Below, one piece after another: positions 31,701-44,019 of a DNA stretch of 64,000 nucleotides. Numbering within the stretch: position 1 is the stretch's first letter; every line of letters begins with the position of its first letter. The stretch spans positions 82,585,249 through 82,649,248 of the forward strand of contig NC_073694.1 in the NCBI RefSeq assembly GCF_029784165.1, in the 5' to 3' direction. A program made the translations under genes and the position numbers. Source of the DNA: Wyeomyia smithii (taxonomy: Eukaryota; Arthropoda; Insecta; Diptera; Culicidae). The notes under the pieces were generated by a model, which had not been told where the DNA came from, ran no database searches, and saw only the letters and a list, made by a program, of their open reading frames with translations.

Positions 31701-34700
31701 TGATGTTGTATTTCATGTAAATAAATTTCATAATGGTAAATGTATAATGTATGAAATTTTACGCAATACGAAATGATTCCCAATTTCGAACAATTTAATT
31801 CACAGCAACGCCGAGAACATTTAACCTTAATAAAAATAATGTTGAGGATACATATTTTATTCTAAGCAGTTGATTTTGAACAGTCTTTGGGTTACGTTTC
31901 TTTCCAAATTTTTTGAACTACATAATAAATTAATATGAAATAATTTACTTGTTAGAAACAGCCCGTTCTTATGACATTTGTTTTGTTTAAATAAGCTACA
32001 GTCTAATCACAGTGTTATTAACTAGTGTATTATGGGGTTTGGACCTTTCATTTGACACTAGTTTTGTGAATCGATCCAACCATCTCTGAGAAAAATTAGC
32101 GACTTTAAGCAGTCTTTGGAATATGTTTCTTTTCAGAACGCGATTTCACATTTTCATACACAACGGACAAAAGAACAGTCCGATTATAATAAAATTCAAA
32201 ACGGTCTTATGGGGTAACTAGACCTTCACACAATTCTAATTTTGTGAAAATCGGTCCAGTCGTCTCTAAGAAAAATGGATGAGTTTAAACAGTGTCCGAA
32301 CACGTTTCTTTTAATAACATTTGAACCACATGTTTAATCATTATAAACACCATTAGTTGAGGATTTTCAAGGAAGTCTTTTCATTTGACACCAGTTTTTG
32401 TAAAAATTGGTTGCGTAGTTTAGGAGATAATGAAATTTCGTGATTTTCACAATTTAAAACACAGTGCCCAAATTAAAAGTATGATGACAATGAAATTCAA
32501 TAGCATCCTATGGGGCCTCCAGACCTTTCATTTGCAACGTGAAAATCGGTTCATCCATCTCCGAGAAAAGTGAGTGAGTTTAAGCAGTCTTTGGAATATG
32601 TTTCATCTTATAACGTGATTTCACATGACGGACAAAGTTTTAGTCACGGACAAAGTTTTAGTTCGATTACAATGAAATTTAATAGCAATCTACAAAGCAT
32701 CTAGGCCTTTCATTTTACACTGATTTTGTGAAAATCGGTTCAGCTATCTCTGAGAAAAATGAGTGAGTTTAAACAGCCTCTGAATAACATTTTTTTACAT
32801 AACTTTTGAACCATATATTCAATCATCACGAAATTAATAAGTTAAGGGTTTTGAGCAAAATCATTTCAAATGACCTGAAAATACGCGAAAATTTAATCGC
32901 CTGTTTTTGATTTGAATAAAACTTTGCACACGTATTTGGCTTAGCAAACTGAGCACTTTTCACATATGGAGAGATGTTTTACACCCATGAACGGCGTATG
33001 CCTTTTGGCATAGGTTTTATTCGAAGCATTGTAGCCCAGAAACCGTTGTTTGTATAGGAAAACTGTCTGAGAATGAGTTGTAGGGAATTGAAAATGCATC
33101 ATAAAAAAAATATTCACTGTACAAAAAAAAATGATCAAGCATTCCAATGAACGTATGGTTTTTGCTGAAGAACCACGGATAAATTAGGAAAAACGTGTAT
33201 TTTCCTAAATATTAATAATTTTTCGAGCTTAAATTCAATATATCTCGAAAACCGATGCCTTCAGAATGTTAACTACCAAGAGCTTTTTGATTCAAAATGA
33301 CTCTCTGCATCTTTCAAAATCATCAGAATACAACTATTTTGAAAAATGTTTAAATTGGATTTTCTATAAAAATATTAATCTACCCTAAAAAAAATATTTT
33401 CCATTTCTCCATCCTGGACTTTTTTTAAAAAGTTGCGTATTAACATCAAGTTTCTTAAAAAAATATAAAAAAAATTCAACTCTTTATTTTTTAAATTGAA
33501 ATTTAATGTTTTTTTTTAATTTATTTTGGTTGAAAATTTTTTTTGTACAGTGTATATTTTTGTTATGATGCGTTTTTAATTCCCTACAACTAATTCTCAG
33601 ACAGTTTTTCTATACAACCAACGGTTTCTGGGCTACAATGCTTCAAATGAAACTTATGCCAAAAGGCATACGCCCTTTTAGAATATAATTCATGGGTGTA
33701 AAAAATATTTCCATCGGTGAAAAATGCTTAGTTTGCTAAACCAAACAAGTCTGCAAAGTTACATTCAAATCAAAAATGGTTCATATTCGACCATAGGTCA
33801 TTAGGCGCGATCTTGCTCTTGTGGAGACGGCCTGTTCATTTGACACCGGTTTTATTAAAATCGGTTGTGTGGTTTCTGAGATATTCATGTTTCGTGATTT
33901 TTACATTTTAATACATAACCTTTAAACCAAAAATCCGATAACAATGAAATTCAATAGCAATTTATGGCGCAACTAGACGTTTCATTTGCAATTAATTTCA
34001 TGAAAATCGGTTCAGACATCTCTGAGAAAAGTGAGTGAGAAAAAAAGTTGAACACACACACACATACACACATACACACATACATACATACAGAAAATGT
34101 TCAGTTCGTCGAACTGAGTCGAGTGGTATATGACATCCGGCCACTTTTATACCTTTGGTTTTGTGATTGCTATACCAAAAAGTATTTAATAATGATAAAA
34201 TATATTTCTAACTTATAAACGGTTCGTGTCTTCGGCAATTTCGTAGAAAACAAATTTTTCTTCCAAAAAAAATGTATACTGTACAAAAATTTGTTTGTTC
34301 CAAAAAATAATATTTATTTTAGTTCTCAATTCACCAAGCTCGAACAAGCATCAATATTAAGATAGCAATCTCAAAATCTTCAATAACTGAGGGTACCTAA
34401 TTCAGAACGTCCACAATATTATCTACTGTTTTGCTTTTAAAAAAAAGGAAGGGTTATTAACCATTCCTGTAAATTTTCGTGCTCCTGGCAAAGATAACTT
34501 GACTTAAATGAGTTTTCCCGTAAGCCAACGCGGAAGCGACAAACTTGGCGAGCACTTACTGTGCGGCATTTCGACGAACTTCTGCGTACCAGTGCTGCAA
34601 ATTTTCACTTTCAATAATAGATTCTCAGTTAAAACTGACAACTGCGAATATCAGTTTCAACACGAACGAGCTGAAAGTGAAAATTACTTTACATACATAT

Positions 34701-37483
34701 CATATATATCACTGACATGATTTTCTTTAAAAATTGACACGGGTGACATTCAATATCAGTGTGATGAGAGTGGGAGTGAAATTGCTGTTGTATCATTTTC
34801 ATTTTACAGTAACGAAATTTCGCAACAATGTACACTATGGGCTTCAAAATTCACAGGAATTGTTAAAAAGCTATAGTCTTTTTAAGCAACTATTTTGAGC
34901 TTTAATGAAACTTTTTTTCGCTTTTGTCAACCAGTAATATCTATAACAAGCGAAGAAAATCCGGGCCTGCTAGGAAGGTAATTTCATCTAAAAATAATAT
35001 CGGGGAAATCAACTTCCCAGTAGTTCAATTGACCAAGACACCATGCCGGAGACATCGGAGATTGTGGGTTCAAGTCCCGTCTGGATGAGAACAACAACAC
35101 GCAAGGAAAAACTCACCCTCCAGGAAGAGCTTGGAAACGTCAGTCATAATCAGAACCAATTAATCCTTCAATTGATTACGTTAACCACGTAAACATTCTA
35201 CATAAGAAACGAACTAATCTTAGATTTTTTCTAATCCAAGACACTTCACATCAAAATGCATTCATGTCTAACAATTTCTAAGAATTGTTGACAAAAATGA
35301 GTAAATTGTTCATAAAACCGAGTTCTACAGACAATGAGCGGTTTTTTGACTCGGTTTCGGCAGCATGGATTTCTATTCTGTTGTGCAAACTAATGTATTT
35401 TGTTAAATTTTGCAAAAAAAATGCAAAACAAATTGCAACTTCCGAACAATGCTGGTAACGAGATGATATGTAAGCAAGTTGTCAGAAAATTGTTTACAAA
35501 AAGTCCTTTTACCGAGCTGGGGGGAAACGTTATGTCTTGAACGTAACAAAAGCATGTTTCTGGTTACATAACGGTAATTCTCATTGAAACTTACCGATAT
35601 TTCATCAGAAACATGTTGCTCGACATATATTCGATGCAATAACACTTCTCGCTGGTAGAATATAACAATTTTAGATCTAAAAACATTCAATTCAGCTGAG
35701 CAGAAAAATTAGACCGTATGCAACAAAAACTTTTTTTGTATTTATTTACATTTTCTGACATTGTAGTGCTGCCAAATTGACAGGGTGACTATAGAAAACA
35801 TAGCTTCAAATAATAGAATTATTATTTTGTTTATTGAATGATTCTCCATTGTATATCGGAGGGGGGCATCTTGCCTCAACGGTGCTTATTACGCCAGGTA
35901 TCCCTACAGGTGGTAGATAAAACGGTTGAGACATATGGTTTGTCAATTTTTAAATAGCCAAAACTAAAAAAACTATCCTGGTTTCCTAGTGTCATTTGAG
36001 AACTTGACCTAACCAATGGATACCGGAAGTGTTCCGGATTTTAGGAGTGTGTTTCAAAATGTGCATTTTTACATCGCGTAAAACTTTTTCTGACATCTTG
36101 TTTTTTTTTTAGGTTTATATGTTTCCAATAAACTAGAATTCATTCCGAGTTCATTGGTACCCAAAGGTTGAAAATCTGTCGAAAAACCATAGAGATATAA
36201 ATGATTCAAGAATGGGTGTTGTTTCTGGCAGTTTTTTCTCTTGTTGGGTACAATCTTCCTTGGGCACCCTAGTGTAACGCAAAGAAACTTTGTGGGTATG
36301 TAGGCCTTACTAAACCAAGCAACTTTGCAAACTTTTTTTGAAAATTTATCTGGACTAGCATTTGAAAAGGTTTGGAGTATTCACACCTTTTTCTTATAAA
36401 TCAAAACACAAGTTGACAGTGGATAGCTAGAAAATTATCTGAACTTTTATTTAAAAATATTAAAAAATTGAATTTCAGATCCTACACTGAAAAAATATAA
36501 TTTTTAAATACAAAAAGTGGTTTTAAAAATATCGGTTATTTCAGATCTTTTTCGAATAAAGGTTTTTAGATAGACAATTTAGTTGCCTAAAACTTTTCGG
36601 AACAAACCACAGTAGAAACTACTTAAGAAAAAAAGTTTTTCTAACAAAAACTTTTTCGTGTACTATGTACCCAACAGTAAAAGAACTGCAGAAAACATAC
36701 TTAACTAATTCATATCTCGATGGTTCCTCGACGGATTTTCAACATTTGGGTACCAATGAACTCGAAATGAATTCTAGTTCATTGGAAACATGTAAGCCTA
36801 AAAAAAACAAGATATCAGAAAAAGTTCTATGCGTTGCAAGAATGCACGTTTTGACACACACACTTCTAAAATCTGGAACATATCCGGTGTCCGATAGTCC
36901 CGTCAAATTCTCTAGTAAGTTTTGGAAACTAGAATAGTTTTCCAGTAAAATGAAACCGATTTCATTAAAGTTGATTCATTTTTCGTTATATTAAAGCTCT
37001 GACTATTTAAAAATTGACAAAACGTTGAATGTCATAATCGTTTTGTCTACCCCATGTAAATCGATTTCTAAAGTATAAGCGCTTCGTGGGTCCATTTAAT
37101 AAACTCCGATCACCTTTTAAATTTTCGTAGCTTATTCACGAGGTCAATAGGAAACTGTTTCAGCCCGTCGCTAATTAAGATCGATAGTTTCAAAAATGGC
37201 CGTATAAAATGTGACCACTCTACTGTATATCATGAAGTATAAATTCATTAGTACAACATAATATTTTTACGCTTCAGGACAAAATGGAAAATACTGGAGG
37301 ATTGATGGAGAAGGAATAGCTGCCGATTCGGATACACCGATTGATGGATTTTATATCGAACTACGTGAACCTACACGCATCTGCCTCCGATCGAACGATG
37401 GTCGGTACCTTGGAGCTACCAAGAATGGAACATTCAAACTCGTGGATACCGGATTCGAAACTGCGACTCAATGGGAATACTAA
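28762..37483 (+). CDS. sn: fascin (singed), actin-bundling protein; five exons, 5' exon(s) not in view
   Basis: Exons by splice signals and frame: 28762-29018, 29095-29258, 29364-29715, 29781-30135 and 37278-37483 (stop TAA at 37481). All introns are GT-AG. The joined exons give 443 residues, against roughly 500 for insect fascins. About 65 N-terminal residues and the split first codon (x|GT) come from an upstream exon. Fascin is a cytoplasmic protein of four beta-trefoil domains that cross-links parallel actin filaments in bristles, filopodia and nurse cells. Conserved stretches: IYLKSHLGRYLSVDSFGNVL, AHLSESQDEIHVDANIPWG, SVKQGVDVTANQDE, WALRTTQDRYWCLSTGGGIQ, ATKNGTFKLV near the C-terminus. 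No frameshift or stop was found. It is the only clear host gene in the window. Confidence 0.95.
30494..30545. repeat. TTTA-type microsatellite
   Basis: Imperfect tandem TTTA units ending in a T run, in the fascin intron. Confidence 0.85.
30960..34150. repeat. diverged interspersed/tandem repeat array in fascin intron
   Basis: A motif with core GTGAAAATCGGTCCAGCCAT, then CTCTGAGAAAA and GTGAGTTTAAACAGTC, recurs at about 31040, 31350, 32070, 32245, 32540, 32730 and 34005. A second motif, AATCGGTTGTGTAGTTTCTG followed by AGATAATGAA, recurs at about 31195, 32405 and 33855. The copies are similar but not identical, with irregular spacing. CA-rich tracts followed by CTCAGCTCGTCGAACTAAGT-like sequence end two sections (31405-31500 and 34050-34130). 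Confidence 0.8.
32853..33825. mobile_element. foldback MITE inside the intron repeat array
   Basis: Arms of about 300 bp or more pair 32853-33180 with 33500-33825. The outer parts contain GATTTGAATAAAACTTTGCA against its counterpart ending near 33785. Inner parts contain TAGCAAACTGAGCA and TGAATGCTTCGAA-like stretches. The repeat motif at 32815 continues at 33826 (GTGGAGACGGCCTGTTCATT), so the element appears to have inserted into it. It has no transposase. Confidence 0.75.
34155..35009. other. intron sequence, nothing recognised
   Basis: AT-rich non-coding DNA. A 70-codon plus-strand ORF at 34508 has no recognisable family. Confidence 0.4.
35010..35195 (+). mobile_element. tRNA-derived SINE in fascin intron
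   Basis: An A-box-like TAGTTCAATTGACCAAG is followed, at the expected tRNA spacing, by a B box GGTTCAAGTCCC. The body after that (AACAACAACACGCAAGG) is not tRNA-like. It differs in sequence from the SINE at 12947-13154, so two SINE families are present. End points are approximate. Confidence 0.7.
35935..36970. repeat. foldback element in fascin intron
   Basis: Sequence 35950-36260 is inversely repeated at 36660-36960. Shared stretches include TTCATTGGTACCCAAAGGTT, AGAATTCATTCCGAGTTC and TTCCGGATTTTAGGAGTGTG and their complements. The ~400-bp centre does not pair. Arms of about 300 bp and lack of a transposase fit a non-autonomous DNA element. The ORF at 36665-36937 is only a translation of the arm. 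Confidence 0.75.
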
Positions 37484-38675
37484 ACAGTTAAGTGCAATGC
37501 GTAGTATCTCGTCGGTTCGAGTACATTCGCACTCGAAATTTTAGCATGTTAGGTTACTCTTCTTCTTATCCAACTTTATAAAAAAAATCAAAAAACAGAT
37601 TCCTTGAAGGAAAACAAATCTGTTATTCAATCATTTCACAAAGCAATCAATTTCCTTCATTCCTCTGCTGGATCCCAAATTTTATTTGTAAATTATTTTT
37701 ACTGTTCTGATAACAAATATTATATAAAGACCCTAAAAAACAAATAATATGAAAGAAAAAAATACACGCATTATGTAACGTAAGGCTTACTTTTGAATGA
37801 ACTACTATACCATCATTCTGAATATTCCTTCTACGAAACATGCCTACATTTATTGTAACAACCATCAACTGGATACATCAAAAATTGAACTATATACTTA
37901 TAGATCTGATCTGAATAGATCATTATTTGAAAAAACGTAACTACCATTACAGTAGATATGATTAGTAAGTAAATATTCAAACATGCAATTTTCTCCCCCT
38001 GTCTTGTTCTCTTTGATTCGAATTATTGTTGTTCAAATCTACTGTTCACCATTAATAGATTGTTTGCGGTAGGTATTCTTGAAGTAAAAGGAATACGTCG
38101 AAGGCTTAGAAAATGTGACGGCTTTCGAATACTGAGAATTTCGAGGATGCCTACTAGCTAATTCCTTAATTAGTATTCATTATCCTCATAAAAAGCATTC
38201 ATCACGTGGAATAGAACCAAGTACTGCCAAAATTTTACCAATGAAAATACTCCGGAAAAAACAGGTTCATCGTAAGCTATCGGATATTTTCAATAGTAAA
38301 GTCACGAGAAAACATTATTGTTGTAAAGTAATTGTCTAGTTTTTGTTTAAAAAAAAACTTTGAAAATTATGCTAGCAGGTGTATGTAAAATATTTATTTA
38401 TAGTGATCAATATGTGTTTATCGACTAACCTTGTGTTATAACAATTTGAGTTTCGATAGACCTACAACTAGAAATATTTGAAAATCCGCAGCAAGTTTAG
38501 CGCGAAAAATGTATTGTATAGCGGTTGAACAGGCCGCAAAAAAACTTTTTACAAGTAAACTATTATACGAAATATTTTATGATGAATATTTAAGACAAAA
38601 TCATTATGCAGATAAATGACGTACGTATGTGTGTAATCAAATCAAATTAAATAGAAATAAACGGTAATGCATCAG
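37484..38675 (+). other. fascin 3' UTR (probable)
   Basis: Sequence from the fascin stop to just past the best poly(A) signal. It is AT-rich and has no conflicting gene. Confidence 0.6.
38656..38661 (+). terminator. probable fascin polyadenylation signal
   Basis: AATAAA is followed within 25-40 nt by a GT/T-rich stretch (GATATGTGTTGTTGCTTTTC). It is the best-formed signal seen downstream of the stop, but earlier weaker signals may also be used. Confidence 0.55.
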
Positions 38676-39059
38676 ATTACTGATATGTGTTGTTGCTTTT
38701 CTTTATTCCAATAACTAACGATAGATACGCTATTGAGGGAGTATCCTCATCCTTAGTTTTACAAAAGGTGGTTTTCTCTCATATATTTTTTTTGAGGTGA
38801 AAAAAGCAACATAGAGGAACATGTTGTTTGCTTTTTTTGTAAACGTAAGTATGGACATGAGAAATGAAATTTTCAAAAAAAAATCACAGGAGGGTTGTGT
38901 GCAAAGCCACGTCCGCAAGGTTGAAGTAGAATACTTTTACACAGTTCTACTTACGGCTGTACATTAACCTACGGCCGGGCGAATCGGTTCGCGCCGCTTT
39001 TTGCGTTTAGTCTGGCAGAGGCCTAATGCGCACGGCCAACACAATATTTATTCATTTCG
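38676..39059. other. intergenic sequence
   Basis: No gene or clear repeat. A GC-richer patch lies around 38960-39040. Confidence 0.4.
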
Positions 39060-39126
39060 TCAATCAGAAGTAGACAATATACAATATTCAATATTCTAAT
39101 ACAATGTTAACTTACAAACTATTTTT

Positions 39127-42105
39127 TTAATAAGCGTTGCGGTTGCGTATTGAGCTAAAAAAGTGTTTAAGTTCATGCCGAGACATTGCAGAGTCAATGG
39201 TTTCGCAGTATTGATTGTAAGTGGCCATCATACGATTCAAGGGTCCGAATTTTGCATAATTTGTGCGGTAATGATTGGTGGCAAACGTGTTTCGATTTCG
39301 AAGTTGTCTAAGAGGTGCGTAGAAATTTAACTTAGATAAAAGTGTAGCTGAATCAATGCGCTGCGAAACGATGTCGTTTACAAATGACACTATTGCGAAT
39401 TCACGACGCTCTTTCAATGATTGTATGTTTATGAGCATGCAACGAGCTTCATATGATGGAAGAGGAAATGATGTTCAACCTAATTTACGAAGAGCATACA
39501 ATAGAAATTGCTTTTGTACCGATTCTATTCTTTCTTCGTGTGTGATTGTATAGGGTGACCATACAATGCTGCAGTATTCCAGTATCGATCTTACATAGGC
39601 TATATATAATGTTTTGATGGTATACGGATCCTGAAAGTTGTGACAAAAGCGCTTTATAAATCCCACCATGTTTTTAGCTTTGTGGATTATTGTGTTGTAG
39701 TGGTCAATGAAGGTTAGTTTGGAGTCTAAGACAACTCCCTAGTCCCTAACTCTTTCACAATTTGCTACAGTTTGGTTTCCTAATGATATTGTAATGTTTG
39801 GTGTTGTTCTTTTTCGACAAAATGATATGTGGTTGCATTTTTTTACATTTAACTCTAGTAAGCTTTTTTTACACCATGTGTAGAATATGTATATTTCATT
39901 CTGGAATGCATTGATGTCTTCTTCATTTCTTATTTCCAAAAAGAGCTTCATATCGTCGGCATAAATTAACACTTTTAGTTTTTTGAGAATAAAGGAAACG
40001 TCGTTAACGTACAAGATGAAAAGAAGAGGTCCTAAATGAGAGCCTTGGGGAACACCAGAAGTGACTAGAATCGGATTTGAGTTTTGTCCGTTAAATTTAA
40101 CTATTTGTTGGCGATTGGTTAAATATGATTCGAGCCACTTCAGGAGTTCTGGCTCAAGTCCCATTTTTTGCAATTTAAAAAGTAGCATTGGTATGTCTAT
40201 GCGATCGAATGCCTTACTGAAATCTGTGTAAAGAGCTTCTACATGGTTTCCATTATCCATTGCATTCAATGAATAATTTATAAATTCAAGTAAATTGGTC
40301 GATATTGAACGGCCCTTGAAGAAGCCATGTTGCTTCTCAGTTATTCGGTTTTTAATTTGGGAAAATAGTTTTTCATTTACAATTGCTTCGAATAGTTTAG
40401 GAATGCAAGAAATTAGGGCTGTTCCACGATAATTACGTATGTCGGATTTCCGGCCTGATTTGAAAATAGGCACTAGAAACGAGCTTTTCCATTTTGATGG
40501 GAAGCATCCATATTCCAATGACATATTGAAGAGCCAGAACAATGGAGCTGTAAGTTCCGTTGCAAGATTTTTCATAAATACTGGCGGAATTCCGTCAGGT
40601 CCAGGACCTTTAAAGGCATCTAAGCTATTCAACGCCTGAAAAATATCCTGCACATGAATTTGGTTTACACCAATATCCCTCGAGAAGTTTGGATAAAATG
40701 CAAAATAATCTTGGTCGCGATCCTCTTCAGAAAATGTTGTATAGATTTCTTGGAAAAATTTCGCAAAAAGATTGCAAATCCTTTCCGAGTTATCCCCGAC
40801 ATTTTCGTCAAGATGCATTATAGATGGAAAATTGTCAGATTTTAGTTTAGTTTTCACGTAACTATAGAAGTTCTTCGGACAGGATTTTATTTCAAGTTCA
40901 GTTTTTGCATTATATTCATCAAACGCATTACTGATGGCAAGATTCAGTTGATCACATATATCCAAATAGATTGCTAAATTTTCACTACTGTTGTGTCTTT
41001 TATAGATTTTATGTGCTTTTTGTTTACGGTTTTTCAATTTTTTTATATGACTATTATACCAGACAGGATTTTTTGTATTTCCAGTACGTCTCCTTTTCTT
41101 CAGAGGTATTTCCTGTTTAATTATATCAAATAAAATTTCATAAAAAGTATCCACCGCCACGTCAACATTTCCTCTATTCTTAAGAATAAATTGCCAGTTA
41201 ACATTATTTAATCTATTGCGAATATTTTCATAATTTGCCTTTCCATATTCAAAGACTTCCTCGTATTCATAGTCGTTGGGTTTTTGGTGCGCATGTATAA
41301 ATAAAGAGTATTCGATTGCCGTGTGATACGCCTCATTTTTCCATAGAGGATTCAATGATTCAGTCACACAGAAATCATCATAAATGTTTGTAAATGAAAA
41401 GTCTAAGTAACAGTTCTGTTGGTTTTTGATGTGGTTGATTTGGTTCAGTCCGAAATTTGCGGTTTTGTCAAAAATAAGTTGCAGTGTTTCATTGTCCCCA
41501 ACGACTGGAAGAAGAATACATTCATTTTCTGAGTCCTTCATGAATTCTGCATGGCGTTGATTAAAGTCTCCATAAATATGGATTTTAGCTTCGGGAGAAA
41601 GTTGTGACAAAATTTGTTCAGTAATTTGGAAGAAGGTTTCATAAGTGGTTTTGTGAGCCTGGTCAGGCGGAAAATACACTGAGGCAAACACGTGTATTTC
41701 ACCTGCTATGTGGGATTTAACCCACACATGCTCAAGTTCCTTAACTTTTGTTGTTTTGATAGTTTCGGAACTATAGTTAGACGAAACAGCTATCAATACT
41801 CCGCCGCCTGACTTCTTTTGCGACTCAACAAAATTCCTATCATCTCTGAATACATTATAGGCACTACCAAAAATTTCTTCACTTTTTATACTTTCATCCC
41901 AGCTGGTTTCAGTAGCCAGGATAATAGAAAAGGATGCGCTAAGTAAATTTTCATAAATTTCCTTCATTTTTGCAGGGCTTCTCATGCGATTGAAATTTTG
42001 ACAATAAATTAAAATTTCATTCGCATTCTGTTTCAGTGAAGAAATTTTGGGAAGTAGGTCGATTGACTGAGAATTGTTTACCTCTTTCTCATAGAAAGGA
42101 GTCAT
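39127..42105 (-). pseudogene. CR1-like ORF2 (endonuclease-RT) with two nonsense codons
   Basis: A single frame of 993 codons begins at ATG 42105. The endonuclease has IYCQNFNRMRSP, ILATETSWDESIK, GGGVLIAVSSNYSS and IHIYGDFNQRHAEF. The linker leads into GPGPDGIPPVFMKNL and the RT proper: NYRGTALISCIPKLFEAI, HGFFKGRSISTNLL, LYTDFSKAFDRID, TSGVPQGSHLGPLLFIL and the catalytic IYADDMKLFLE. Only TAG at 39739-39741 (where a Leu is expected, RVRD-stop-GVVLDS) and TGA at 39475-39477 (LRKLG-stop-TSF, probably Trp) break it. There is no frameshift. It ends NRNAY-stop. Confidence 0.9.
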
Positions 42106-42243
42106 TATTTCCGAAAAATCGGTTTATAAAATTTGTCGACACTTTCCCTTGCGCGTTGTAGGGATTGAATCCTCTGGTTGTTCAAGTGTCTACTATAAGA
42201 ACTAAGGTCTTCGGAAGCCGCTTGTTTCGGTACGCCGAATTCT

Positions 42244-43701
42244 TCAATTCTTCAATTCCTCTGATGCCAAAGTAATTTGTATGCTGGTTTTCGTCATACC
42301 GTCGTAGCAAACCGTTGGGTCTTTGTCATGCATGTACGCAAGGTAAAGACGTACAAGGTGCATAATTTTTGGATCTCGTAAACGCGCCTTCAGAAAACGC
42401 CCGTCTCCAACAGCTGATTGTTGTGTTAGGTTGACAACAGGAGGCCGCATGGGATCGAGCGACCACGATGTTGGGTGCGATTCTAATGTTGCTGACGAAG
42501 TAGTGTTCTCATTTGGTGGTGATTCAATATTATGTTGGTTCTGGTTGTCTGAACGGTAAGGGTTTATGGTTTCACCCTTCCGGAAGTTGATGAAATTTGG
42601 AACTGCGAGGCCTGCTATAGGGTGGTTAATAGTTGATGGTGGTCCGGCAAATTTAACTTTGGCGGTTGCCAGTAATTGTTTATCCGATCCATTGACACGG
42701 ATCTGGTCGTTTTGGTAAGTGTGTGTGAACTTGTGGTTGTTGTTGATATAGTTACTATTCGTTGTCTTGTTACTGTTGCTGTTGGTGGTATGGTTTCGAT
42801 TGCTGTTGAAGTTTTTCGATTCAATATATTGTCGCCTCCTGCGTTTCCTGTTTCGTCTAGATTTTTCGGCAGCCTTTTCTTGGAGCCTACGAGTCCGTTG
42901 TCTAGCATCATATTCCGACCAGTCTGGCATCCAGCGCCATTTATTGCCCAAAAATCGCCATCCTGGCGCAGAATGGTCCATTAAGGGCTTCGTAGCTTTA
43001 TTGTTAGCTGCCAAAGTTTGATTTAATTCTTCATGCAGTGACTTGTGTTGTTGTGATGCGCTAGTTTGATTAATTTGGAGACTGGTAATAGCTCCAGAGA
43101 CAAATTTTACCTCGTCTAGAATTTCACGAAGAGCAGAATCAGCACTAGACTGCGCTGAACCGGTTTCAATTGTAGCGAGTAGTTTGTTTATTGACCCTGT
43201 CGTTGAGTTTGTAGCTGCTGCTGCTGCTGCTGTCGCTGCTGACTTAGCCATTGCTTCAACAGCTGCTGAGGTGTCCGAATGTGTATCAAGAAGTGTTGAC
43301 ATTTTGTTTTTCATTTCTGCGGCACTGGCTTTGTTGCTGCTCGCGGCGTTGGTGATGGAAAGTTTAATTTCATTCAGGCTTTTTTCAATATGCTCCAGCA
43401 AGTTATCATGAGTCGCGCTGAGATTTTTATAATTTGAAAGCAGCTTATGGTTTACTTCCAGCGTCTTTCCGATGTTTTCTGAGATGTTTCTGAGATGAGA
43501 TGTCAGAGCCTTAAGATTTAGGTCGGTCACGAACTTTTCCTGGCAGTCTTGACATAGCGGCAGCATAAAAGTCCGCAGGATTTCCTCGTGATTTCTTTGT
43601 GCACCAATGCACGCAGCATGAAATGTTCGGTTACAGATTCCGTGACAACGTCAGAGGTAGCGATTGTCACCTTGCGCACAGTTTACGATACCGCACTTCA
43701 T
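42244..43701 (-). pseudogene. CR1-like ORF1 with N-terminal PHD-like finger and one nonsense codon
   Basis: From ATG at 43701 the frame gives MKCGIVNCAQGDNRYL, a TGA at 43651-43653, then RCHGICNRTFHAACIG and LPLCQDCQEK. The Cys/His order suggests a PHD-type finger, which is common in CR1-group ORF1. A coiled-coil region rich in Ala, Ser, Asn and Leu follows, then a basic stretch (EKSRRNRKRRRRQYI) and an Asn-rich tract. The C-terminus has DPKIMHLVRLYLAYMHDKDP. The role is RNA binding and particle assembly. One stop codon makes this copy inactive unless read through. Confidence 0.8.
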
Positions 43702-44019
43702 TGCACTCGCGACGTTAACAAATGACCGTATCAAGTAAAAACAAATAAACTACTTTTGAATGCTTGCGCGCGTTCCACACGTCGTCGGTTGGATGAAAAA
43801 AAAATGTTGAGGTACAAAAAAAAGTTAAGTAGTAAAAAAAATGTATATATATACTATAGTGCAGCACGCGCGTCCGAACTCGACGACGGTCCGTAAGAGA
43901 CTAGAAAAGTGTTTTCACATTGAAAACTAGTCACGGCTTTACTGGAGTAAGTGCTAGCAAATGCATCTACCGCTAATACCGCCGCTCTCCTACGAAAGCG
44001 CGTCGTTTCATGTGCGGAA

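Larger units (their letters stand above)
30136..37277 (+). other. fascin intron 4 of the visible gene, 7.1 kb, repeat-rich
   Basis: The donor is AAAG|GTATGT at 30135/30136 and the acceptor GCTTCAG at 37271-37277. The interior holds a TTTA microsatellite (about 30494-30545), a diverged repeat array with CA tracts, a MITE, a SINE and a foldback element. No coding sequence was found in it. Confidence 0.85.
39060..44011 (-). mobile_element. CR1-like LINE, nearly complete
   Basis: Minus-strand element with 5' UTR (about 43702-44011), ORF1, ORF2 and a short 3' end made of ATATTG-type repeats (39070-39100). It is closer to complete than the related copy at 3.5-9.2 kb and shares its ORF2 layout. Both ends are approximate. 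It abuts a hAT MITE at 44020. Confidence 0.8.

Noticed and set aside
35010..35195. Possible tRNA gene on the plus strand
   Set aside because: Box A and B spacing is tRNA-like but there is no clean acceptor stem or terminator, and a non-tRNA tail follows. SINE is the better reading.
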